A stretch of DNA of 64,000 nt, from the NCBI GenBank assembly GCA_038502055.1, contig JAXRKN010000030.1, positions 1 to 64,000 of the forward strand. Direction: 5' to 3'. The stretch comes from Tanytarsus gracilentus. Lineage: Eukaryota; Arthropoda; Insecta; Diptera; Chironomidae. The notes under the pieces are model-generated. The model made no database searches. It saw nothing but the letters and a program-made list of their open reading frames with translations, and was not told the DNA's origin. A program made the position numbers and the translations under genes. Shown one piece after another: positions 49,480 through 60,831 of the stretch (position 1 is the stretch's first letter; the number at the start of each line of letters is the position of its first letter).

Positions 49480-52400
49480 GAAAAAATGAATTAAATTTTG
49501 TGGAAAATACAAACTTAAACTTTTCAACATCCTTCTTCCACATTTCCAACATCCATATCCTTCAACTGTTTCCATCTCACGTTTAATGCTCCACAATTCC
49601 ACCAGTGTTCATCATCTCGAACATCCTTGATGCTCAATAATAATTTTTCCCTCCCCATCTGTGTCAAAGCACTATTTTCAGTGACGTTGAGTCTCTCTGT
49701 TGCGCGCGAGCACTGGCGAAGAGAGCGAGTTTTACGGAAAGATGTCGGTGACCGAAAAGTGGGTCAAGTCGACAATTTTCATCGTCGCTGTATGTGAGCT
49801 CGCCTTTTGCTCAGCTTGTCATGTAATTGAGTCGCTCGCTGAACTGAGAAATATTTTTTTTCTCTTATGAGAGACCTTAAGTTACTTTTTGCAAATATAC
49901 ATTTTACACAACTATATAGTGGAAAATGAAAAAAGTTCAATCTTTTAGAGAAATTCCAGAAAGTTCGCAATCTTATCGCATTTCCTCAATTAATTTTGCC
50001 TTCAAATAAAATTCACAGCTTTTCTTATCGTTCGTCGCCTTTTCGTTGTCTCACATGACTCGAAATTAAATTAAATTTCCTATCGATAAGGAGAAAAAAA
50101 TTGAGGCTGAGCACTCGACGAAATAAAAAAAAAAGAATTCGTCAGAGAAGGAAAAAAATCCCTGACATCATCGACTGACCTAGTTAAAGTTCGTCGCGCC
50201 GCGAAGTCATCGACTCTCAATCGCACACAAAACGTAATGTGACCGTGTGTTTTACTCGCAAGCACACAAAGGCGAGCTCTCACATTCATATTCATTTATG
50301 TGCAACGTAAACACGCGTTATGCAATTTTTATATTTTTTTCTCTCTTTTTTATTAGCACTTGCAAATGCAGTTAAGAGAGACTTGAAAGCATAACTTTAA
50401 ATTACAATTTTTTTAATTTAAGATAAATAGTATTTCTTAAATATTTTTGAAAACTCCATCGCGAGTAAATTTACTTTTATCTTTTAACACAAATTATTTA
50501 TCACAAATTTCCATACTTAGGTATCAAATCAAATTATCATTTTTAAAAACTCGTCAAAGTTAAAATCATACCATTTGAAAAAAAAAAGTGAAGATTAAAA
50601 TTTTCTGTAAAAATTTGTTTAAAACTTTAATAAATTTTGCTACCAGGAAAATTCAATTGGATTTTTGATTTTCCAATAAGAGCCTTACGGACATACAACA
50701 AACTCTCTTTATTTATAATAAGGATAAGGATTGTAATAAATTAGGTTTTAATTTTTTTTCGATCTCATTACATTCAATGTGATTTTCCTTCTTCAAACTT
50801 TATTAAACTTTTGTTCTTTCTTCGACTTTTCAAATCAGGATAGTCATGAACAGCAATGTGACTTAAACACGATGAAGGATTTATTTGAAATTAAATGTTA
50901 ATGTCAACGGTGTGTCGTTATAAAATGCAATAAATGTTTTATCGATACTATGCATCATCTGCGGTTATTGGTTTTATTAAATTTTTAGATTAGCTTTACG
51001 AGTAATAAAAACGTAGAATTAGAAAAATCACTTTGGCACAAGAAAAAAAATAGAGAACTTTAAAATTTGGAAAATGAAAAGAATAAAATAAAAAATTATT
51101 AGAAAAAACTTTAGGTTTTTAAAAATGCATCCCAATTTTTTTATATATTCACTCGTCACATGTCGATGTGATAATAGCCATGAATAAACAGATAATAAAA
51201 AACCGAAAAACTTTCTTTTTCACGAAATATTTTCAATGGTCATTGACTTAGACATCAAAACAATATTTTTCTATTCGGTTCATTGACTTTTGTTTTCGTT
51301 AGATAAGTTTTTATGTAAAAAAGTGCATTAAGGGATTTTTTCTGATCGCGTCGCATAAGCAGATTGATGAGCTTAATTTTTGTAGGCATGAACTCATTTT
51401 TTGTATTATCATACGAGCTTTAAATTAAGCGCGAGATTGAAAGTGACAGACTGGCCACGTTTTCTCGATTTTGAGCGAAAATAAAGAACAGAAAACTAGT
51501 TCGAGAATTTTAATTAGCAAGTCGTGATAGAGATGCGGAGACGTTGAGTAAAACATTTGGAGGGATTTAAAGTTTATAGAAAAAAATATGAATTAAAACG
51601 TCAAAAAGTTTATTCAACTCTCATTGCCAGAACCCTCAACACACCTTCCTTCATTCGTCACACATCGCTTCTCCAAAAAGTCAAAGAACTTTTTTCGACA
51701 TAAACAAAAATTAAATAACTCAATTTTTCTTCGAAAATTTTGCCACACTCGATGACTCACGTAAATTGTCCATAATGACTTTAAAGCTCAATAAGAAGAA
51801 GAATTGAAAAGCTTCCGTTAAATTTCCAGAATAATGTGATAAAAATTTAATTTCAAATTATTTTTATGTCACCATTAAGTGAGTCATTGGAGTGAAGTGG
51901 AAAACGTCATAATTTGCTTTTGGATCAGTATGTAATGATGGCGTGGTAGTTGAGTGGTAATAAAAGTATTACTGGATTTTATTTAAATAAATTTTAAATT
52001 TTGTTTTGGAAAAAATTTAATTTTTATGTGTTTTTAAATTTAGTTTAATGATTAAAGTGTCAAAAAAATTTCCCATCTACTCAAATTTTACAAATGTTCT
52101 CAACAAAAAATTCAATTTCTAAAAATCAACCTCAAAAATCGCCACGCAATTTCTCAAATTAATTTTCCATTAAGTCCCTCAAGTCAACCTTAATGAACAT
52201 CAAAAAAAAGAGCTTAAGTAATTCGTTACAATTTCCAAGCTGCCATCCCGGATGTGATTTGTGATTTTTCCCTCCACATCGCCACACACTAATTCCAACA
52301 ATATTACGTAAAAAATTATGGAAAAGAAATTTCACTTGAAGTAAACACGCAGTTACGCAATTGTGCTTCAACAGCTTAAACTAGCTAAAAAATTTCACAT

Positions 52401-52939
52401 TTCTCTTTTTTGTTTACCATCATCGCTCAGGTCAACGACTTTTGTCGCTGTCTCACACAAAAATTTTTGTTTACAACAGAAGAGAAAAAAATCGCGCGGA
52501 TTTCTATCGAAAGGGGCCCGCGAGTAGAGCTGTGTGTGACTTAGGTTCGATGAACTCGCAGTGAAATTTTCTATTTTTCTACTGTTCGCAAAAAAAATTC
52601 AGGTTCAACGACTATTCGCGCGATTTTTTTGTGAGCTCCAGAAGAGAGAAAAAAATCACCTGGAAAAGAAAAACAAGCCGAGAGAGGGCAAAGAACTTTT
52701 TGTATGTACACACATCGTCGTGTGCTTGGCATTGCGCGCAAAAATCAGAAAAGGCTAAAGAACCCGAATTAATGCTGTGCAATTTGCAGCGTGTGCGTGT
52801 AACGGGATCAAGAGAAAAGAAGTTCTTTGCAGATTTCTCCAGTGCGATTGCAGAATGTTTAAAGTAAAGTGCGATGACTGTGGATGTAGACATAGAGAAG
52901 GGATTGAAGAAGATTCGATAAAAATGTCGAAAAAACTTT

Positions 52940-53155
52940 TTAACAGGGCGGCCAATACGGAAAATTTTTAAGACTTATTTTTCTTTTTTTTTCTTTTTTT
53001 TAATTAATTTTTTTTTAATAGAATTTTATTGGTTTTTTTTTAATATAATTATATAAAATAAAAAAAAAAAAAGGAGGGAAATACGGGAGTTATAAAATTT
53101 AAAAAATATGGAAAGGGTTTGGAAAGTGTTTTTTTCCGTATTGGCCGAGGGTTAA
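52940..53155. mobile_element. piggyBac-like MITE (208 bp) between TTAA sites
   Basis: TTAA at 52,940-52,943 and 53,152-53,155 bracket a 208-bp element. Its ends share the inverted repeat CGGCCAATACGGAAAA. Read inward, the right end begins CCCTCGGCC, matching the CCC-type start of piggyBac ends; the left end is altered to CAGGGCGGCC. The interior is almost pure A and T. TTAA target duplication plus short inverted repeats is the piggyBac signature. It has no coding capacity. Confidence 0.75.
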
Positions 53156-54550
53156 AAAAAATTCAAAAAAATATTTAAGATTTTGTGAATTTTGTTTTTT
53201 GACATTTTTTGTCCTATTTTCACTCCAAATACAGAGTTCAATGACAAAAGAGCAAATTCATCTCGAGCACGTAAACTCTTAAATTAAAAACGCAAATTTG
53301 CACTTCTCGCGAGAAAAGAATAAACAACCAAAAATTTGGCAATGTTTATTTATTATTCAGGAAATCGTTGGAGTCGAATTTAATAATTTGTTTACACTCT
53401 TTTTATATTGTAAACACATGAGGCAGTGTGAGGTTATTAACGGGTAAAATAAGGAGAAAAAAAATTATTAAAATGATTTTCAAAAATTTAATAAAAGTTA
53501 AAATTGTAAATTAAAATTTTTTATTTTTCTCAAACTTGATGACCATTCAAAAGTTTTTCTTTCTCTGCTCCAATTAAGCAACTATTTTTTCTGGCCATTC
53601 ATCATAAAAAGTTCATCAACAAACTTCTCGATTTTCACATTCACGACATTTTCCCCGTGATCAACAACAATCACCTCATTCATCATTTTAAGTCACATTT
53701 TTTTTTTGTGTGATCACGGCATAAACCGACTCTCCACCGATAATTTTTTCCTTTCTTTTGACTTTTTTATTCTTGCTTACTGGATTAAAATTTTATATAG
53801 AGCGAAAAAATGGCAAAATTTACTGCAAGGAGGAAAAAAATATCGTTAATGTGGCAATGAAAGGTCTTAAGATTTTGATGTATGTTAAGTTCTAAAAATT
53901 TCCGCACGTCAGATTTAATTTCTAAAAAAAGAATTTTCATCATCACCAAAACGAGCGAAAAAAATTTAAAAAAATTTCCGCATCGTTTCGCAATCGGAAG
54001 TTCTTCTTCTTCTCAGAACAAACGATCAGCATCGCCAGCCAGAAACTCATTAAAATCCATAAACAAAAATTTCGAACCAAGTTCCCAAGTTCATCGAACT
54101 CTTTTTATGTGCGGCAGTAGAACAAAAATCTGTAATTTATTTTTTCGGGTACTCGAGGCACTTGAACTCGACTGGCGGCGTCGAACCACAACAAGTTGCG
54201 TCATCGTCAGTTCTAATGAAACAGTTATCGAGTTCTTCTTTGTTTTTTGTCTCCTCGGGACGATGACTCGACACGTGCCGAATTTAAAATTTCCTTGTGC
54301 AGAAATGTTAAAAGTGCAGCACACATTTTCGAAGGCCATTGTCCTCTGACCCAATTAATTGAAACGTGTGCGATCATTGCACTCTCTCTCTCTCTCTCCC
54401 GAAAATTATGTTTTTTACTCTTTGGCAAAATCAGGTCATATTCGTTCATTCAACCCAAAGGCCCAGCCGACACACACACGCACAAATTTTCTTCTAGTCA
54501 AAGTCTCGTGTGTGATGTGGAAAGAATTACGCGCGCGCTCTGCTACTGGC

Positions 54551-54580
54551 GAGAGAGAGAGAGAGAGATAGAGATAGAAA
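54551..54580. repeat. (GA)n tract
   Basis: A GAGAGAGA run turning into GATAGAGATAGA, next to a CT run at 54,381-54,398. These are potential GAGA-factor sites within the E75 intron and give rise to spurious frames. Confidence 0.85.
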
Positions 54581-54904
54581 GAGACTTTTGTAGGTTAATG
54601 GCGCAATTGAATTTTAGCACAAATTGAGTTATATTATTATGAGAAAATAAAAAATAAAAAAAATTAACTTAAAAATTTCTCAAAAATCTCTTCAGAAACT
54701 TTCTTTGTTTCAATAAAATCCATCTTGTATGTCCTTAACATCCTCCAACTATTTTTCACATAATTCCAAATGGCATTGATCACAATCTACATTCTCTCAT
54801 AACCAACAAAAGGGAATTGAACGAACTCGAGGTTTCTTAGGAATTGAAAGCGCTTGCATGAATGGTGAATGGTTCAAGGTAGCAAGCATTAAAACTATCG
54901 ACAC

Positions 54905-55107
54905 TATCTCATCTTATGCTATCTCAACGCAACTGTCAATGCGTGCCTGCCAGACGGAGTTTATTGTGATGTCATCTCAGGCGATTTAGTTAACGGTCTT
55001 TGTACTGGAAAATCGATTGTAGTTAAGGGAGGCATGACAAACATTCAGGTTCTTCGGATGGAATTTTTGCGACGCATGTTGAAGCCAAATATCGAAGAAA
55101 AGTATAA
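54905..55107 (+). pseudogene. Alpha-amylase C-terminal domain relic with a frameshift
   Basis: In one frame 54,920-55,047 reads YLNATVNACLPDG, then VYCDVISGD and CTGKS, the conserved all-beta C-terminal domain of animal alpha-amylase (family pattern LPAGTYCDVISG...CTGK). After about 55,047 the match continues in a different frame: GSSDGIFATHVEAKYRRKV and a TAA stop (55,105-55,107), which fits the usual GVLAIHV-type amylase C-terminus. One net frameshift therefore separates the halves. No catalytic barrel sequence, start codon or upstream exon was found nearby. This is a partial, disrupted copy lying in an E75 intron, opposite to the E75 coding strand. Confidence 0.8.
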
Positions 55108-57107
55108 GCAGCCATTAAAATTTATTTTTAATGGCACACGGATTAATTTAAAAATTATAACCTTCGATGAATACTGTGAATGTGAAATCGTGTGAGTGTG
55201 AAATTATACTATGTGAGAAAAGCGACATCTAGTGGTGAATGGTGGTAAATTTTTAAGAAAAGCTTTGATTTAAGTTTTCAAGTTGGTTAAAAAATGAGTA
55301 GATTTAAATTTACCTTTTAAGTAGAATAGCTTGAGATTGAATAAAATTGCTCACTTTCGAGTAGGTTTTTCGTTATTTAACTTTTCTTTCTTTATAGTAT
55401 ACTCTCATCTTTTACACTTTTGTTTATCAACGCACGCAACCAAAGAGTTTTAAATTACTTAATTTGAATATTTTTTATAAATTTCATTAATTTATGCCTC
55501 TCTTTATGGCTCATTTTTCGTCGACCTCCCTTGACCCGGTTCATTGTCTGTCCCTAAATAAATAATGACAAAACGGTCATTAATTGAATTTTGATTATCA
55601 TTGTCAATGTCAAGCCAAATTGACTCAAACAACGCACAAAATAGAAATTATTTTCTTTTTGAGGTGAAAGAAAGTAATTTTTTTAAATGTTATGTAATTT
55701 CAAAGTTTGTTTGATCAATTAATAAATATTTGATAATTATAGATTGCTCCATTGACCTTGTAAAGTTGTAAGTAAAATTTATTAAGTAATTTTTTGAATC
55801 GAATTATTTTAAATTTCAATCACATCAAGTCATTTCATGTTTATGACGCCGAATGAGGAGAAAGGAAATATCTAAAATATTCTTCAATTTTCATATCTTC
55901 CAATTTTTGGTCAGAATTTTTTCGTGATTTCTTCATCGTTGAATTTCATTCAATACAAAGAAAGTTGTTTATCCAACCTTGTTTACCTTCTTTTATTCAT
56001 TTTATTTCAGATTTATTCGTAAATCTTTAACAATCAACTCACGCCATAAAAATTCTCGCACAAAATAATTTGCGGAATTAATGAACGCACGAAAATAATT
56101 TAATTATCATAGTTTTAGTTTTTGGGTGGTTTAAAAATGAGATAAAGAAGAAATTTTTAATGTTTATGAGTTGAAAAAAGTAAAAAGTTGTTTTTTGGGA
56201 TTTAATTGAAAGAAATTCTTGGGAAGAAAGAGAAGAGGAAAAAATAAAGATTGTAAACAACTTAAAAATGGTCGAGAAGAAGTTTTAACGTTTAAAAATT
56301 GCTAAAGTGAAATTCAGGAAAAAAAACCTTTGAGATTCAAAAACTTAATTTTTTTCGTCAAAAATTTATTTTTTCAATTCTTTAACCTTAAAATTTTACT
56401 AAATTTCACTAAATAAATCATTTTATTTTTCAATTTTCTCTTTTAAAAAAATGTAAAAATTCATAAACAAATTTTTGTTTTTAGAACTCAAAGTCGCATT
56501 AGAACATTTTGTGTATATTTATTTGGTACATTGACCCGCATATTGAAAAATAGTAGTGAGAATATGATGGAAAGGCATAGAACTATAATTTATGCTTTAT
56601 GAGTGTGTGTGTGTGTGTGAGTGTCTTTGCCCTACAACCATGGTACATTAACCTTTTTCTTCTCCACTTCTTCCCTCGTTTTTAATTCTCTTTTTCGTTC
56701 TTTTTCGCGGTTCTGTGTGAGTTTTAAAATTTCTTTCTCCACATTCTTCGCTTCTCTTTTCCTGGGCCTTCACATGTGTGCCTCGCTTTATATTTTATTT
56801 TTCGAGGTCAATGTCTCGGCAAAATGTACTGCCTCGCGCGGCAAGAACTCTTTATTTAAACTTTTTTATGTGGGAATTTCGTCGCTGTGTTTGCGGATTT
56901 TTTACCAACGAAAACTTTTAGCTTGCTCTTGAAAAATTTGATGATGTTTTCAAAAAGTGTTGGTAGAGAAATTTTGAATTTTATATTTTTAAAATTATTT
57001 TTTTTAACTTCTTTAATTTTAATTTTAAAAAATTGTCTCCCTAAATTTTAATTAAAAATGCCTTAATTCCCTTAAATTTCATTAACAAACGTCAAAAGTT
57101 CACTCAC

Positions 57108-57196
57108 CTTACAACCCTCGCACGAGTGCACTCCATAATGAAAGCCGGAAGCTTTATCGCCGCATACTCGACATAGAACGTTCGTACCGTCGAATT
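57108..57196 (-). CDS. Eip75B: E75 zinc finger 1 exon (A form)
   Basis: 89 bp encode the rest of Glu87 through Lys116: FDGTNVLCRVCGDKASGF, then HYGVHSCEGCK. Acceptor CTTTCCAG precedes it and donor GTGAGTG follows. Zinc ligands are Cys95, Cys98, Cys112 and Cys115. The last residues begin the P-box EGCKGFF, completed by the next exon. The exon is used with the A-type start (and, in other insects, with a C-type start); skipping it yields the one-finger B form. Confidence 0.98.
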
Positions 57197-57925
57197 CTGG
57201 AAAGAAATTTGAAGAAAAAATTAAAAAATTGCTAAAAAGTTTAAAGTATATTTTAAAATTTTAAGTTATTTTTGGAATAAAAAAAAATATGCATTAAAAA
57301 TTAGCAATTGAAGATAAAACCTAAAAAATATGAAAATATTCAATTTTTTTAGTTTTAATAAATTTTCTCTCATCACTAATTTTTTTCATCCCAAAACAAA
57401 AATCCAATCTTGAATTAAATTTTTCCTTATATTTTCATGTCATTAACTCAACCAAAAAAAGAGTAATTCCAGAGAGTATAAAAATTATTCTAAAGACAAA
57501 TTTCTTTACAGTTATTCTAATTCATTTTTTCCTTCCTCGCCTCGACGTATAAAAAATTTATATAAAGAGCGACAAACAGAGCCAAGAAAAAAATTAACTA
57601 AGCAGCTCAGCGAGTGTGGAAGGAGAGAGGAAAAGAAAACATGGAAAAATGTAAAAAGAAGAAGCGCGAGTAAAAATAATTCAAGACTAATTTGATGATG
57701 ATTAAATTTAATTAATAAAATTTCTTGTTTTGAAAAAATTTTGAATTTCCATAAAATTTTAGTTTTCCACCGCACCCAATATTTTTTTCTTATCTTTTTC
57801 CGTCTAAACAAATCATTTGCTATTTATTTAACACCATCAAAAAAGCAAATTTTTCCAAGAACTTTTTGCGATAACCAAAATAGAATTTTTCCTCTGTATT
57901 CTCACATATCCTTATCTATTTTGGT

Positions 57926-58302
57926 AGGAAATTTTAATCTTCATTAATTTTTTTTCAAAATATTAAAATTCTCAGGTAAAATTTTGAGGGAGTTGTTTAA
58001 AATTTAGTAAAGATTAAAATTGTAAATATCGTGAAAAAAACTATTTTTTGAAATTTACGAAGTTAATGTTTTAATATAAAATCGTGAAACTATAAAAATA
58101 ATAAGCTGAAAAGTGATAAATTATTTTTTTGGATTTTACAAAATACTATTGAGGTTTTTTTAATTAAAACGAAAATTGAGCACTGAAAATATTATTTGGT
58201 ATGATTTTAACTTTGATGAATTTTTAAAAACGACATCTTTACATGGATGCAGTTTAACGCATCAATTACGTCAAAAAAATATGGAAACAATTCTCTAATT
58301 TG
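57926..58302. repeat. Dispersed repeat, copy 2 (~377 bp)
   Basis: The partner of 41,575-41,953, same orientation, about 90% identical by eye with blocks of tens of bases unchanged (for example around TCGTGAAACTATAAAAATAA). Both copies lie in E75 introns, 16 kb apart. Downstream of this copy a different segment contains a GTACG...CGTAC hairpin at 58,336-58,350. Confidence 0.9.
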
Positions 58303-59058
58303 ATACCTAACTATGGAAATTTGTGACACATACTGGGTACGGGGTTCGTACTAAGGGCTCGCGATGTGGTTTTCAAAGAAATTAATAGATTGTGGGTATT
58401 TCAAAGTTGGTACATTAAATTTATTTATGGCAAGTTTCATACCCTTTGAATTTTTATCACAAGTTTTCATTCCTCAAATTCATAAAAAAAATTTTCCATC
58501 CACGTTTCAAGTTTTCTGGGTCATTCGGATAAAATTCTAGCACATCTCGCATCAAATTTCATTGTCAATGAAATTCATTAAAGATAAAAAAATTTAAATT
58601 CGAAAAAATTAATCAATTCTAAGGAGTAAAAATGAAAACAATTATTTTATTTATCAAAGTCCATCAAAGTAAGAAAAATTTAAAAGTAATGCTAAAAGTA
58701 TTGAAAATTCATCATTTTTTAAAACCGAAAAAACTCTTTTAACAATATTATTCATCCAATGAAAACAAATTTTCACCTTCACTCTCTGAATTAAATCTGC
58801 ATTTTCAATTCCACACGCAATTGCGAAAACGAAAAAAAGTGATTTACTTTCTCCAAAATTTAAAAGAAATTTTCACTCTCAATATTGCTAAAATGAGGCG
58901 CAACATGAAAGATTAAGTAAAGTTGAAAAGAAAGTGATAAAGAGAAGTTTTTGATGGTGCGTACGCACACACACACACATACACAAATAAAATAACATAC
59001 GCACTATGAATTGTGTCGATTAGGAAAAAAATAGAGTAAATGAAAAACATAAAAATGA

Positions 59059-59071
59059 AGGTCAATGAACC
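59059..59071. promoter_or_regulatory. Perfect ecdysone response element in the E75A first intron
   Basis: AGGTCAATGAACC matches RGKTCANTGAMCY at all positions, about 1.76 kb downstream of the candidate E75A transcription start. Hormone elements inside or near the first intron are plausible enhancers for this early-response gene. Confidence 0.65.
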
Positions 59072-60319
59072 TCAACTTGTGTTGATGTTTTTTTTATTTT
59101 TTTAAACTATGAAATCATTAGAAAGTTATAAAAAAATTTGAAATAAAAATAACTTTACAAAATTCATTGAAAATTTAAATTTTCTTCTTCTTTTTATTCA
59201 TTTTTTACAAATGTAATAGAACTTTTAAACTCAAATTTTATGACTCATCCAAATCACATTAATTTTCCTCTTCTTTTTTTCAATTTTTCTAACTCAATGC
59301 ATTTATTTCAAAGCTTCGACTCACAACTTTCTATGCATCAAATTCACTCTCTATAGCCTTTTTATATAATTTTCTTCTCTTTTTATTTTGCTGCTTGTTG
59401 TTTATAAAATCGACATGTTATGTCGAGCGTTTTGTAATTTTCTCTCGTTCTAGTGGCAGTGAACTTTTATCTGATGTTTGATGGATGTTTGAAATGGAAC
59501 GATGGGTTGAAAAATGAGTTGAATGAGTCAGTGAATGGAATTGGCTTAAATTACTGACCTAGAGTTTGATTTTTAACGATGAGTTTTAGGACACAATTAA
59601 TGAGAACAATTCTCATTTATTTTTAAATTTTTTAAAAAATATTTTTTCAAAATTTTAAATTTGTCTTTTAGTAAAATTTTTTTATTGATTTCGTTCAAGT
59701 GTCAGAGGTCAAGGATAAAGCTCGAGTGACATTGAAAAGCCGTTTTAAACTCTATAATTGTCTACTTCTAGGTTCAATTGACTAGACGGAAAATGACGCA
59801 ATAAAGTTAAATTGATATTAATGTAGATTTAAAATATTTGCAACAAAATTTATTGGTTTTTAAAAAAGCTTCATTCATTTATTTTTTTGCAAAAAGTTCC
59901 AAGTTTTCTTGATAGGCAAAAATTAATCTTTAGTCTAAAATGTTCCCTACTTATACAATCTCTCCCCTCAGTTTTTCTTCATCCTTAAATCACATCCCAA
60001 CCCTTTGCACAGTTCACAAAAAATCCCTCTTCAAGGTATAAGTAATGAAAAGAAAAAAATCAAATGCCGCATTCGAAAAAAATTTTCACTAAAAGAGAGG
60101 AAAAAAATTTCCAAGGAAATTTCATTGACATTGACATCGAGAACATTTATTTGTGTTAGTGAGAAAACAAGTTCACAACTACACTCGAAAAGTTGAAATG
60201 TGTGTGTCAAACTCACACCACGGAAGCGAAAAACGCGGAGGAAAAATTTTTTCAAGGTCAACGGCCGCCTTGACATAGTACAGAGTTGTATTAGTTTTTG
60301 CCTTTTTCGTCCCTCTCAC

Positions 60320-60578
60320 CTAAATTCAAATCCTCATCGCTCTTCATCATTGGTGTTTTTGCGTGAAAACTAGCGGCGTTCGGTGATGGCTGTTGGACTT
60401 TTGGCTGCATTTCGAGCGCAACTTTTTTAACTGAATAATCCACATGAATTACATGTTGAGGTTTGGTGGTCGATTGAGTGCACTCAGGCACTTGAATCAT
60501 ATGAATTGGACCGCGCGGAAGGGTCGGTGGAGGTCGCGGATCGACCTCCGATGACGACGAGTCAGGTGACATCAACAT
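60320..60578 (-). CDS. Eip75B: E75 A-type start exon
   Basis: ATG at 60,576-60,578 starts MLMSPDSSSS, resembling the MLMS start of Drosophila E75A. The exon encodes 86 residues plus the first base of Glu87 and ends at donor GTGAGA (60,314-60,319). Spliced to the zinc finger 1 exon it reads ...DEDLNL-E-FDGTNVLC, closely parallel to Drosophila ELNIEFDGTTVLC. The region is proline- and serine-rich with a central IHMIQVPECTQS segment and is far shorter than the glutamine-rich Drosophila A domain. The A form made from here is 754 aa with a full DNA-binding domain. Reading past the donor gives only eight or nine unrelated residues before a stop. Confidence 0.92.
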
Positions 60579-60762
60579 TATTTCCTGAGTTTGTCAATAC
60601 TATTTTTTTTAAATCTTTATTTAATAAGGATACACACACACACACAGGTCGCTCTGGACCTTCACGGAAATTTTCACAAAATTTATTTTTTTTTCTCTTT
60701 TCCGCAAAAAATATATTTTTCTTTCTTGTAATTTTTTTTCCTCGCACTGCTTTTAAAAAAAC

Positions 60763-60804
60763 TCAAACAATTGCGTCACGCAAGCAATCTTCAAACACGT
60801 CCAT
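60763..60804 (-). other. Candidate upstream ORF in the E75A leader (13 codons)
   Basis: ATG at 60,802-60,804 opens MDVFEDCLRDAIV and a TGA stop. It lies 25 nt after the candidate transcription start and 185 nt before the main ATG. It overlaps the DPE motif. It could damp translation of the A form, but its existence depends on the inferred start site. Confidence 0.35.
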
Positions 60805-60831
60805 AAGCGATGGAATCAAAAATTCAACTGA
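60796..60831 (-). promoter_or_regulatory. E75A core promoter: initiator plus DPE
   Basis: On the minus strand TTTTCAGTTG places the initiator A (+1) at 60,829. GGACGTG then begins at exactly +28 (60,802), matching the DPE consensus RGWYV at its required spacing. There is no TATA box. This TATA-less Inr/DPE arrangement is standard for insect developmental genes. It predicts a 251-nt unspliced leader before the A start codon, which includes a (CA)n run. Confidence 0.6.

Larger units (their letters stand above)
44994..57107 (-). other. E75 intron between the two zinc finger exons (12.1 kb)
   Basis: It runs from donor GTGAGT (57,102-57,107) to acceptor CTTCCAG (44,994-45,000). It holds the B-type start exon with its upstream region, a hAT MITE (45,231-45,625), a piggyBac-like MITE (52,944-53,151), an alpha-amylase relic (about 54,905-55,107), and CA, GA and GT microsatellites (46,763; 54,551; 56,603). 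The stretches 45,634-48,111, 49,480-52,943, 53,156-54,904 and 55,108-57,107 hold AT-rich intron sequence and unsupported short frames only. Confidence 0.8.
57197..60319 (-). other. E75A-specific first intron (3.1 kb)
   Basis: It runs from donor GTGAGAGG at 60,319 to acceptor CTTTCCAG ending at 57,197. It contains copy 2 of the 380-bp repeat, a perfect ecdysone response element at 59,059-59,071 and an FTZ-F1-like site at 60,252-60,260. Frames at 57,512-57,811, 57,741-57,947 and around 60,005-60,276 have no recognisable product. Confidence 0.85.

Noticed and set aside
53882..54627. 155-aa and 126-aa plus-strand frames, and antisense frames
   Set aside because: Serine- and low-complexity-rich, span a CT/GA run, no domain; probably chance open frames in the intron.
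55048..55194. Continuation of the amylase frame to the stop at about 55,194 as a functional small protein
   Set aside because: The amylase similarity leaves this frame near 55,047 and resumes in another, so the long frame is a frameshift product.
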